Shown here: positions 5,224 to 11,899 of the stretch, one piece after another
Numbering within the stretch: position 1 is the first letter of the stretch
Layout: every line of letters starts with the position of its first letter
Origin: Methanosarcinaceae archaeon
GTDB taxonomy: Archaea; Halobacteriota; Methanosarcinia; Methanosarcinales; Methanosarcinaceae
Assembly: GCA_030655675.1 (NCBI GenBank)
Contig: JAUSPM010000144.1
Location: 1-11,899, forward strand
Length of the DNA: 11,899 bases
Reading direction: 5' to 3'
The notes under the pieces: model-generated
Told to the model about the DNA's origin: nothing
What the model saw: the letters and a program-made list of their open reading frames with translations, nothing else
Databases searched by the model: none
Translations under genes and position numbers: made by a program

Positions 5224-5360
5224 TTTTTTAATTGATCACTCAATTTCTCCTATTTATTGTTATAGTTATATATTAAATGTTAAATTATAATGAGGGTATA
5301 TTTTCTACTTTATATTAAGTATTAAATTAATATTTTATAATAAAATATGTTTAATTATAT

Positions 5361-5378
5361 GTAATTATATATTATTAC
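5361..5378. repeat. 18-bp near-palindrome, copy a
   Basis: GTAATTATATATTATTAC reads almost the same on the other strand (two mismatched positions). An exact second copy is at 5420-5437, and a related sequence, GTAATTATATGTTTTTAC, is at 5391-5408. The three starts are spaced by about 30 bases, or roughly three helical turns. Confidence 0.6.
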
Positions 5379-5419
5379 ACAAACATGGCTGTAATTATAT
5401 GTTTTTACAATTATAATTA

Positions 5420-5437
5420 GTAATTATATATTATTAC
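5420..5437. repeat. 18-bp near-palindrome, copy b
   Basis: Exact copy of 5361-5378, 59 bases further on. The regular spacing puts the copies on one face of the DNA. Confidence 0.6.
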
Positions 5438-5656
5438 CTGCGAATATGTTTAATTTTATATTGTATATTTAATATATATTAAATAAATAAAGTGTAATTT
5501 ATAAAAATGTAACATTGTACTTGTAAAAATTAATGTATATGTATTATGCACATTACAAAATTAGTTTGTAAGTATTGTGGATTATAGTGCTTTGTTAACA
5601 AATCAGAGGCATTTTAATAATAAAGTTAATAAATAATTACCAGTGGTAATATCTAT

Positions 5657-5974
5657 GTGTTGAATATGTTTTATTTTTGCTATTCTGGTCACAAGTGGCA
5701 ATCTTGCAACGGTATTCACATAGTATATATGTATGGAATTCACGATCTTGGATTTGCAGTGTTTGACTCAACTCATCAATTACAGAGTATATGGGAATAT
5801 GCATTTTATGACCCACAACCCCCTTATTATGTGCAAAAAACAGTGTCGAATGAGGTACTCATAAAACATGGTATTGTAATACATATAGTATATGGGAATA
5901 TGGGCCCAGAAAAGCGGTCTAAACGTTCGATTTTGCCTATGTGTCCTTTGTACAATTATGGCTGCGTAGTATAG
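5657..5974 (+). CDS. Doubtful small ORF, 105 codons
   Basis: The frame opens with GTG at 5657 (ATG at 5666) and ends at TAG 5972-5974. The segment has fewer A and T than its surroundings, where chance stops should be frequent, so a 105-codon frame is mildly unusual. The product contains two similar pieces, IHIVYMYGIHDLG and IHIVYGNMGPEK. DNA repeats of AGTATATGGGAATATG (5786-5801 and 5887-5902) fall in different frames, which argues against these being protein repeats. No strong Shine-Dalgarno site is seen. A palindrome (5636-5650) precedes the start. I do not recognise any family. It may be a real small gene, a gene remnant or non-coding. Confidence 0.25.
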   Translation: MLNMFYFCYSGHKWQSCNGIHIVYMYGIHDLGFAVFDSTHQLQSIWEYAFYDPQPPYYVQKTVSNEVLIKHGIVIHIVYGNMGPEKRSKRSILPMCPLYNYGCVV

Positions 5975-6576
5975 ACTAAACGTATCAAATATGTAATTAT
6001 AAATATAGTCTTATATTAACAAACATTATACAAATTTGTATCCATCATCATAAAAAAATACGGTCTTTCAAATTTTATAATTTTATATTTATTACGTTAT
6101 AATATTACTCACACTGCATTTTTATTACATATAATTTATTTTAATTAAGTACTTCTCTGCTAAATATGCATTATGTAATATATACATTACATAAAAATAA
6201 ACATATACACTCTATGATATATGTTCTAAATTATAATATATGATTCTATATATATCATATATATCATATTATCCAATTATCCAATTATACAATTATACAA
6301 TTATACAATTGTACTTTTATAAACTGGATATTATATTCGGTGTATTATACAATTTGAAATTAATTCAACACACATTTAAAATAAAATACTAAATATTCGA
6401 TAAATAATAAATAATAAAATTTGATAATAATATCAAAAAAAATGTTGACAAAAAATATAGGAACTATTATTAAGCGTGTGATCAATTGGTGAAGCCGAAC
6501 ATGAGATTTTTAATCTGATGTTTGTGCGTATATTTATTTGATAATTTGTATTTGTTTACCTGATAAAATGTCGGTG
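5975..6576. other. AT-rich intergenic region, no gene seen
   Basis: Dense A/T runs with many stops in all frames. It includes the tandem repeat at 6273-6312 and repeated TATATATCAT words near 6247-6270. From about 6470 the composition becomes more balanced but I find no ORF or RNA fold there. Confidence 0.55.
6273..6312. repeat. Five 8-bp tandem repeats
   Basis: Units are CCAATTAT twice, ACAATTAT twice and ACAATTGT once, each 8 bases, in direct tandem. It is a small variable-number repeat in non-coding DNA. Confidence 0.8.
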
Positions 6577-6850
6577 CACATTTCAAATACCTAAAACCCC
6601 ATGCAGCAACCTTGCCGCAGGCGGCATGTTCCATACCTACCATCCGCCCACATTCGCAAAATACGCAGTTTTTATGTAGGACAATCCATACAAAAACAGA
6701 TGTGTTGACAGCGATTGAAACTTCGATGTGTATTCAAGCCAGTGGTGAAGAACGATGCCGCGCAACGCGCGGATGGTTGCGTCGTTTTTATTTCCAACTC
6801 ATTAATCCACAACGCTACAACACAACTTTATACCAGATAAACAAATACGA
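6577..6850 (-). repeat. Intergenic repeat family, copy 3 (inverted, diverged)
   Basis: On the minus strand this stretch follows the order of copy 1. From 6850 downwards it has a weak match to the opening segment, then GTCGTTTTTATTT, the palindrome CCGCGC-AAC-GCGCGG (6758-6772), and TTCGATGTGTAT/CAGCGATTGAA near 6711-6732. It next has the palindrome TGCCGCAGGCGGCA (6613-6626) and an ending like GGTTGCTGCATGGGGTTTTAG, similar to the GGTCGCATTGTTTTTAG of copy 1. The two G-A hairpins of copies 1 and 2 are not evident. The stem of the first palindrome is kept although its loop differs. This copy lies upstream of the MFS gene, not beside a tRNA. Confidence 0.65.
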
Positions 6851-6907
6851 TAATTTTACTACAGGGTACAAAAATATCTCTTACTTATTGAAAAAAAGGC
6901 GACTTCT

Positions 6908-8029
6908 ATGGATACTGACAAGATTTTATTATACTCATCTGTTTTTGTAATGATGGGTTTATCCGATGCAGCCATTCCAGTCTTGCCGGAACTTGCAGCA
7001 GCTAACCATGTATACTATGGTCCAATTGCATCTAGTTTGCTTTTTTCCTCCTATTTTTTAGGAGCGCTTATCACAATGCTTCCTTTTGGGATATTGGCTG
7101 ATAGGTACGGTAACACTCGATTCATATTTTTAGGATTATTTCTGACCGTAATGTCAGGATTGATGATAATGATATCAAATGACCTGTGGATACTTTCTAT
7201 CGCACGATTTATTGAGGGTTCGGCATGTGGCGCATTTTTTCCAGCAGCATTTTCAATGCTTTCCAATTTTAAGAACAGAAACCGAAGCATGGGCGAGTTC
7301 ACTTTTCTACTGAACGCCGGACTTGCATCCGGTGTGGCCATATCAGGATATCTGGCAAAGACTGACATCAAAAGTGGAATATTGATCTTCACGATCGCTT
7401 CAGGTATTGTATTAATAATGGCTTTGCCTAAACTGATACACTCGAAACCATTGATTACCAAAAAGTCCCACAAAAAAATAAGTGAGGATATCTCGATCGA
7501 AGTCAAAAAAACAATGTCCACATTGTTTGATAATCGTTTTATCAATGTCTGGATACTTTCGTTTATTCTATTCGGATCTACCGGTATCCTTGTGGCCTAT
7601 TATCCGGATTACAGCATGGGTGTATTGACAAAAGCAGAACTTGGTGCTGCTATAGCCGGCTTATACGTGACTGCAATGTTTGCATCCCTCATAGTAGGCA
7701 GAACATCGATAGGGCATAATGCTATGATACGCGCCGGAATGGGAATTTCCGCAATTGGAGCCCTACTTGCGATACAACATCCCATGTCAGGATTTATAAT
7801 TCTCGGCGCCGGTTCAGGTATTGCAATGGTGGGATTGCCTATTGCAGCATCTCACATGGATACAGACCGTGGTCTTGCAATGGGTTTGTTTAATACCTGC
7901 ACATATGGTGGTCTTGCACTCGCACCGCTTATTGCAGGTTTGTTCATAGGTCAATTTAGTTTTGAATTGATCTTTTTTGTAAGCGCACTGATCTTGGGCG
8001 CATCAATATTATTGCGAAAAAATAGATAA
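6908..8029 (+). CDS. Major facilitator superfamily transporter
   Basis: 373 residues, strongly hydrophobic, with about 12 predicted membrane helices, at the short end for MFS proteins. The motif A signature GILADRYGNTRF (61-72) lies in the loop between helices 2 and 3. A Lys/Ser-rich cytoplasmic segment (about 177-205) separates the two six-helix halves. The second half ends LLRKNR. The family moves small solutes or drugs with H+ or other ions; the substrate cannot be told here. ATG 6908 follows AAGGCGA as a weak ribosome site. TTTATA at 6827-6832 is a possible TATA box, lying inside repeat copy 3. The gene is monocistronic and converges with the sensor gene. Confidence 0.9.
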   Translation: MDTDKILLYSSVFVMMGLSDAAIPVLPELAAANHVYYGPIASSLLFSSYFLGALITMLPFGILADRYGNTRFIFLGLFLTVMSGLMIMISNDLWILSIARFIEGSACGAFFPAAFSMLSNFKNRNRSMGEFTFLLNAGLASGVAISGYLAKTDIKSGILIFTIASGIVLIMALPKLIHSKPLITKKSHKKISEDISIEVKKTMSTLFDNRFINVWILSFILFGSTGILVAYYPDYSMGVLTKAELGAAIAGLYVTAMFASLIVGRTSIGHNAMIRAGMGISAIGALLAIQHPMSGFIILGAGSGIAMVGLPIAASHMDTDRGLAMGLFNTCTYGGLALAPLIAGLFIGQFSFELIFFVSALILGASILLRKNR

Positions 8030-8038
8030 TATTTTGAT

Positions 8039-8111
8039 TTGAGTTTGTCACAAGGAAAGTCGATATATTCTTTAAAATTTGAGTTTAAATCCCAGATATA
8101 TGCAAACTCAA
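8039..8111. terminator. Convergent gene junction with a 9-bp inverted repeat
   Basis: TTGAGTTTG (8039-8047) and CAAACTCAA (8103-8111) are inverted repeats between the stop of the MFS gene and the stop of the sensor gene. The loop of 55 bases holds a further TTTGAGTTTAAA. It could stop transcription from both sides. Inferred from position and symmetry. Confidence 0.3.
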
Positions 8112-10021
8112 TCGTTATTTTGATCTTTCATGGTTTCTACGATCATATCGATATATCCAGAATAATCAGTAGTTACATCTTTTATAACTACACAATATTT
8201 TCGCTGCCCTTCAATCACAAAATTTCCGCGACTAACAAGTAAATTCCTTCTTGTGCCATCCTTTCTTAAGATTACAGTTTCATATGGCGTACAGTCACCT
8301 GCCTGAGCTTCTTGCCATCTCTCCAGCATAAATTGAATGTAATCTTCAGGTATGAGCCCCATAAATGATTTACCGATATATTCCTCTCTTGTATATCCGG
8401 AAATTTCAATACATGCATCATTGCAATACTCAAAAATTCCTTCGTTATCAATTACAAATATGCCATCATAGGACATCGAAACTATCATATCAAGATAGTT
8501 TTTCGTCTCCATAAGTTCTTTCTCATACTCTATGCGCTTGATATGTTCCCACATACCGTTCATAAGTAATGTCAGCTGCCGTATATCCCGATCATCATAC
8601 TCATCTTTTTTATTGGCTACAGATATAGTTGCAACAATTTTTCTTTTGTAGAACAAAGGTACACCCATAAATCGAACCAATGGAACGTGACCATCAGGGT
8701 AACCTTTTTTGTTTGGATGAGGTGCTGAATAATCATTAATAATGACTGGTTTTCGCTGTCTTATAGGCTCTGCCCCCAGTCCTAGTTCCTTGGTTACAAA
8801 TACAATTTGATTTCCAATCTTGCAATCTTCCATAACATGTGTTGAGAATGAAAGTACAGTTTGAATACTTTCATCTTCATTAAGAGTATTCAGGTAGCCA
8901 ATTTTGCTTCCGGTAAGTTTGATTCCTTCTTCAAGCACAAAATTTGCAATTTCATTGATCGATGTATCTTTCATCTGGCTAATTTTTAATAAAGCTGCCA
9001 GACGGGCTTCATTAAGATTTCTCTCCATTTCAGCCTTTTTGCGATCTGTGATGTCGCGTATAACGGATACAAGATACTCTTTATTATCATAGGTCACAAG
9101 CTTGTCACTTGCTTCAATTGGAAAAGTTGAGCCATTTTTTCGTACATTTATGCCTTCACCTGGGACAGTGCGCGTATCATTTTTTACAGTGTCAATATAA
9201 TTCTTCCATAAATCCATATCCGAAAAAGCATTTTCAATGTCTATAACGCTCATGCCAATCAGTTCATCACGAGTGTATCCAAGACTGCTACATGCTTTTT
9301 CATTTGCATCCAGTACAATGGCTGTTTCTGAATTTGTAACGAATATAGCGTCATTTGACTGATTGATCTGCTCTCTAAACAACTGCAACTTGTTGTTTAC
9401 TTCTGAAAGTTCAGATGTTCTTTCTTTAACTATTATCTCAAGATTATCATGCAACTTTCGCAGTTCATTTTCGACATTCTTCCGCTCAGCAATCTCCTTT
9501 TCAAGTTCCTTTGTTTTTTGGGTCAAATTGTCGAGATATTGATTACTTATAATTGCGATAGAGATCATAACCCCTATCTGTTCAAGCGTTGACTCTCCGT
9601 CTTGAGACAACTCCTTTTTATTTTCACTTTGATATGCACAGATCCCAAATACCTTGCCATTTCTAAAAAGAGGCACCCAAATTATAGTTTCAATAGGACC
9701 AGTGAATATTTCCATGCCTTTCCATGGTTCTAAACGTGAATCCGAAAAAGGGTCCTGCACGACAACGATCTTACCTGTTTCAAAGGCTTCACCTGCCGGA
9801 CCTGAAAGGATTGAAGCGTCCGCTTTATTTACCATTTCAGGATAGTTTTCAGGCAAATTATAAGAAGCAAACATATATGCTTCGCCCAGATCATCGATCT
9901 CAATAACAGTGCCAAAAAGATAATCTAGATTATCACAGGTAACTTGCAAGATCTCCTTTATGTACTGTTTGGGTGGCAGCATTACATCAATTTTGGTAAG
10001 TGATTGATTCAAACTTTGCAT
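8108..10021 (-). CDS. GAF-PAS-GAF-PAS sensor protein without kinase domain
   Basis: 637 residues, no membrane segment. Domains in order: GAF 1 (about 20-160), coiled coil (about 162-215, ELEKEIAERKNVENELRKLH), PAS 1 (about 216-330, ending in a typical IRDITDRKKAE), GAF 2 (about 340-495), PAS 2 (about 508-618, VIKDVTTDYS). GAF 2 has the pattern IRQRKPVIINDYSAP...KKGYPDGHVPLVRFMGVPLF and NKKDEYDDRDIRQLTLLMNGMW, typical of sensor proteins of methanogens related to MsmS. No HisKA or ATPase domain follows, so it cannot signal by itself as a kinase and must pass its signal to a partner. Its ATG 10021 is 10 bases after the upstream oxidoreductase stop, and the Shine-Dalgarno AGGT overlaps that stop, so the two are co-transcribed. 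The ligand may be a heme, redox cofactor or small molecule, but no key residue proves this. A histidine kinase gene (11381-11899) lies upstream on the same strand. Confidence 0.9.
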   Translation of the reverse strand: MQSLNQSLTKIDVMLPPKQYIKEILQVTCDNLDYLFGTVIEIDDLGEAYMFASYNLPENYPEMVNKADASILSGPAGEAFETGKIVVVQDPFSDSRLEPWKGMEIFTGPIETIIWVPLFRNGKVFGICAYQSENKKELSQDGESTLEQIGVMISIAIISNQYLDNLTQKTKELEKEIAERKNVENELRKLHDNLEIIVKERTSELSEVNNKLQLFREQINQSNDAIFVTNSETAIVLDANEKACSSLGYTRDELIGMSVIDIENAFSDMDLWKNYIDTVKNDTRTVPGEGINVRKNGSTFPIEASDKLVTYDNKEYLVSVIRDITDRKKAEMERNLNEARLAALLKISQMKDTSINEIANFVLEEGIKLTGSKIGYLNTLNEDESIQTVLSFSTHVMEDCKIGNQIVFVTKELGLGAEPIRQRKPVIINDYSAPHPNKKGYPDGHVPLVRFMGVPLFYKRKIVATISVANKKDEYDDRDIRQLTLLMNGMWEHIKRIEYEKELMETKNYLDMIVSMSYDGIFVIDNEGIFEYCNDACIEISGYTREEYIGKSFMGLIPEDYIQFMLERWQEAQAGDCTPYETVILRKDGTRRNLLVSRGNFVIEGQRKYCVVIKDVTTDYSGYIDMIVETMKDQNND

Positions 10022-10031
10022 GGTATTTTAC

Positions 10032-11207
10032 CTATTTTGGACGTTTTAATGATGGATTTACGATACAATACATTTCAGGATCACCGGTACTTGCAGAAAT
10101 ACACTTCCCGCATTGCGTACATTGTCTTATCTCATTTTCTCGTCCTGCAAGTGACTTGTTCACCAGTTCATAATCCGCCACCTGTGCACGCCCTATCGCG
10201 ACAAGGTCTGCTTTACCGGACGATATAATAGATTCTGCTGCACTTAATGACAATATAGAACCGACTGTACAAACCGGTACGGTGGCATATTGTTTCAGTT
10301 CTGCAGCAATATCAACAAAAGGTTCCTTGCCCAGGTCCGGCGCAGGTATGATCTTTTCTGCAGACTCATAAACACCTACTGAGACATCCAACATGTCCAT
10401 TCCGGCATGCTCGAGTATTGGAATGATCTCTTTGTAATCAGATGGTTTAAGTCCACCGTCAACAAACTCATCACCACTGACGCGCACACTAATTGCGATC
10501 TTAGAACCGAGTTTTGACCGGATACCTTCCAATATCTCTACAATAAGTCTTATGCGGTTTTCCAGACTGCCGCCATAGTCGTCCTTTCTGTAATTTGAAT
10601 AAGGTGATAAGAATTCATTGAGCAGATAACCGTGCGCCGCATGGATCTCCACAACTTTAACCCCCGCATCTGCTGCCCGAACTGTAGCATTGATAAAATC
10701 ATTACGTACACGCTCGATATCGGCAAGTGTCATTTCACGTACATGGTAGTTTGGATCAAATTGTGACATTAAAGGACACGGTATGGCACTTGGTGCGATC
10801 AGATCGTGTCCGGTCACTGCATTTAATGCCTGGCGTCCGTAATGTATCAATTGCACTGCAGGAACCGCACCGTTCTTTTCGATCTCACTGAAAAGTTTTG
10901 AAAGACCGGAAATATAGCGATCATCATCAATCCGCATCACACGATCAAATGCAACAGAATCTGACGATACCACTATTGCGCCTGTGAATATCAAAGCACA
11001 ACCACCCTTTGCTATCGCATTATAGAAATCGATAAGTTTATCGGATACTGATCCGTCAGCGTTTGAAAAATTTGAATGATATGCTGGAAAAACAATACGG
11101 TTTTTTAGATTAATCTCTCCAACATCAATTGAATCAAAAACGTATGGATAGTTGATTTTTTCTTTCATAGTATCAATATCTTTTAACTGGTTCGTTTTAT
11201 TTTCCAC
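10032..11207 (-). CDS. NADH:flavin oxidoreductase/old yellow enzyme family, [4Fe-4S] type
   Basis: 391 residues, a TIM-barrel flavoenzyme. Features are NRIVFPAYHSNF (36-47) at the first barrel strand, QLIHYGRQ (119-126), VEIHAAHGYLLNEFLSP (186-202, with His189 and His192 as the substrate-binding pair), YRKDDYGGSLENR (206-218) and GR at 339-340 for FMN phosphate. At the C-terminus the cysteines C363-x2-C366-x2-C369-x11-C381 should bind a 4Fe-4S cluster, as in 2,4-dienoyl-CoA reductase and trimethylamine dehydrogenase. Those enzymes continue with FAD/NADH domains; this one ends ten residues later, so electrons must come from another protein. The start is GTG 11207 after GGGATG; ATG 11168 (residue 14) is a second choice. 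The substrate is unknown; enoate-type or small unsaturated compounds are usual. It leads a two-gene operon with the sensor, hinting at redox-linked sensing. Confidence 0.9.
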   Translation of the reverse strand: MENKTNQLKDIDTMKEKINYPYVFDSIDVGEINLKNRIVFPAYHSNFSNADGSVSDKLIDFYNAIAKGGCALIFTGAIVVSSDSVAFDRVMRIDDDRYISGLSKLFSEIEKNGAVPAVQLIHYGRQALNAVTGHDLIAPSAIPCPLMSQFDPNYHVREMTLADIERVRNDFINATVRAADAGVKVVEIHAAHGYLLNEFLSPYSNYRKDDYGGSLENRIRLIVEILEGIRSKLGSKIAISVRVSGDEFVDGGLKPSDYKEIIPILEHAGMDMLDVSVGVYESAEKIIPAPDLGKEPFVDIAAELKQYATVPVCTVGSILSLSAAESIISSGKADLVAIGRAQVADYELVNKSLAGRENEIRQCTQCGKCISASTGDPEMYCIVNPSLKRPK

Positions 11208-11244
11208 TAAATAAACATCCCTTTTTTAACAAGTCAATAATTTG

Positions 11245-11276
11245 GTAATCATTACTAAAACATTTGATATATTTAA
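11245..11276 (-). promoter_or_regulatory. Promoter and palindrome before the oxidoreductase operon
   Basis: On the minus strand TTAAATATAT at 11276-11267 is a TATA box candidate. Transcription would start near 11245. The palindrome GTAAT-C-ATTAC at 11245-11255 lies on this position and could be an operator. The word GTAAT...ATTAC resembles that in the AT-rich region at 5361-5437. Confidence 0.4.
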
Positions 11277-11342
11277 GCATAATTGATATACAATATATTA
11301 ACTTATATATTTTCGGATAATTTTTAGATATATTGGAATAAA

Positions 11343-11369
11343 TCAGAAAGCATGAAGTGCTTTTTCTGA
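11343..11369 (-). terminator. Hairpin terminator after the right-end histidine kinase
   Basis: TCAGAAAGCA (11343-11352) pairs with TGC-TTTTTCTGA (11358-11369), with two extra T, around the loop TGAAG. It lies 12 bases after the kinase stop codon. Hairpin stops are less usual in archaea than T-runs, so this is moderate evidence only. Confidence 0.45.
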
Positions 11370-11380
11370 AATACATAATG

Positions 11381-11899
11381 TCATGCTTTTTTGAGTGTAA
11401 TCCAGAATACAGACCCTTGTCCATTTGGATTATCCTCCACACCAACACGACCCCCGTGTAGATCAATAATTCTCTTAACAATTGCAAGCCCAAGCCCCAT
11501 TCCTTTGATCCCGCATTTATCTGTGCGCTTGAATCGTTCGAACAGATATGGCTTATCTTTATCCAGAATGCCGATTCCAGAATCGGTCACTGTTATAATC
11601 CAATCTATATCGGTATCCGTGATATCAACAACGATTTTATTTTTGTCTTTCCCATATTTTATGGCGTTGGACAAAAGGTTCATAAAAACCTCTTTTACCA
11701 CTGGATTCACATTAACAAAACAATCGAGTTTTGGTGTAAATTCAATTATGATCTGTTTATTATCGAGTTCAGGTTCAAAATCACTTATCACATCTTTAAT
11801 AATGTCGCACAGATCAATCTTCTGGAATTCGATATCATCAATAGATTCAAGTTTTGCAAGATGACTTGCTGTTTCAACAAGTTTAATAAGTTTTTCAGT
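11381..11899 (-). CDS. Histidine kinase, C-terminal part (gene continues past the window)
   Basis: The frame is open from the window end to TGA 11381-11383, giving 172 residues. It begins with the end of a HisKA helix (EKLIKLVETASHLAKLESID) and the link to the ATPase domain. The N box is FMNLLSNAIKYG, the G1 box DSGIGI, the F box YLFERFKRTD and the G2 box GMGLGLAIVKRIIDLHGG. The ending SVFWITLKKA is normal. The phospho-accepting histidine and any sensor domains lie outside. The domain uses ATP to phosphorylate a histidine that then passes the phosphate to a response regulator, none of which is seen here. It is on the same strand as the oxidoreductase-sensor operon, but a 173-base gap with a likely terminator and promoter separates them. 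Confidence 0.9.
   Translation of the reverse strand, partial: TEKLIKLVETASHLAKLESIDDIEFQKIDLCDIIKDVISDFEPELDNKQIIIEFTPKLDCFVNVNPVVKEVFMNLLSNAIKYGKDKNKIVVDITDTDIDWIITVTDSGIGILDKDKPYLFERFKRTDKCGIKGMGLGLAIVKRIIDLHGGRVGVEDNPNGQGSVFWITLKKA

Larger units (their letters stand above)
5224..5656. other. AT-rich intergenic region with near-palindromic repeats
   Basis: No gene is visible. The stretch is almost only A and T and holds repeated GTAATTATAT words at 5361, 5391 and 5420. It also holds two perfect or near-perfect palindromes, TTTGTTAACAAA at 5591-5602 and ATTACC-AGT-GGTAAT at 5636-5650. These could be protein-binding sites or duplex-unwinding DNA. No orc1/cdc6 gene is nearby to support an origin. 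Confidence 0.6.

Noticed and set aside
6480..6560. Box C/D guide RNA
   Set aside because: CTGA words are present, but no proper C box and D box pair with the usual spacing was found.
5224..6576. CRISPR array in the AT-rich region
   Set aside because: The repeats are short, AT-only and irregularly spaced, with no unique spacers of constant length and no cas genes.
7051..7545. 164-codon minus-strand ORF
   Set aside because: It is antisense to the MFS transporter gene, which has clear family motifs.
11197..11493. 98-codon minus-strand ORF between the kinase and oxidoreductase
   Set aside because: It overlaps the kinase 3' end in another frame, crosses a likely terminator and promoter, and shows no domain.

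Overview
The window most likely comes from a methanogenic archaeon of the order Methanosarcinales. The reasons are TATA-type promoters, Shine-Dalgarno sites of the GGTGA/GGAGG type, tRNA genes followed by bare T-runs, a DUF2551 protein, and a sensor with paired GAF and PAS domains but no kinase. The genome is AT-rich, gene-sparse and rich in intergenic repeats. The order is inferred from remembered families, not from a search.

Layout. 1-549 is the 3' part of a histidine kinase gene broken by an in-frame TGA at 79-81. 550-3720 is a tRNA/repeat region: a roughly 376-bp non-coding repeat (copy 1), tRNA-Leu(TAA), a small HNH nuclease with a lysine-rich tail, a remnant that looks like a serine recombinase, an RNase Z-like metallo-beta-lactamase hydrolase, a second repeat copy, and tRNA-Gln(CTG). 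Both tRNA genes are on the minus strand, with a repeat copy just 3' of each. 3785-4533 (minus) is a two-gene operon of a DUF2551 protein and a winged-helix protein. 4726-5223 (plus) is a zinc-ribbon protein of unknown role. 5224-6900 is a very AT-rich stretch with short repeats and palindromes and one doubtful ORF. It ends with a third, inverted and diverged repeat copy in front of an MFS transporter gene (6908-8029, plus). 8108-11207 (minus) is an operon of an old-yellow-enzyme-type flavin/[4Fe-4S] oxidoreductase followed by a GAF-PAS-GAF-PAS sensor. The right end (11381-11899, minus) is the C-terminal part of a second histidine kinase that continues outside the window.

Main unexplained signal. 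The repeat family has three copies within 12 kb. Copies 1 and 2 run in step for about 260 nt with a one-base gap. They share a GC-rich palindrome and three small hairpins. Two of these hairpins carry tandem G-A mismatches, and several of their base pairs differ between copies by paired, compensating changes. This points to selection on a folded RNA (or DNA) rather than a protein. The copies lie about 80-90 bp from the 3' ends of the two tRNA genes.

How genes may work together. The oxidoreductase and kinase-less sensor are 10 bp apart and probably co-transcribed. The DUF2551 and winged-helix genes form a probable regulatory pair. No joint pathway for the whole window is evident.
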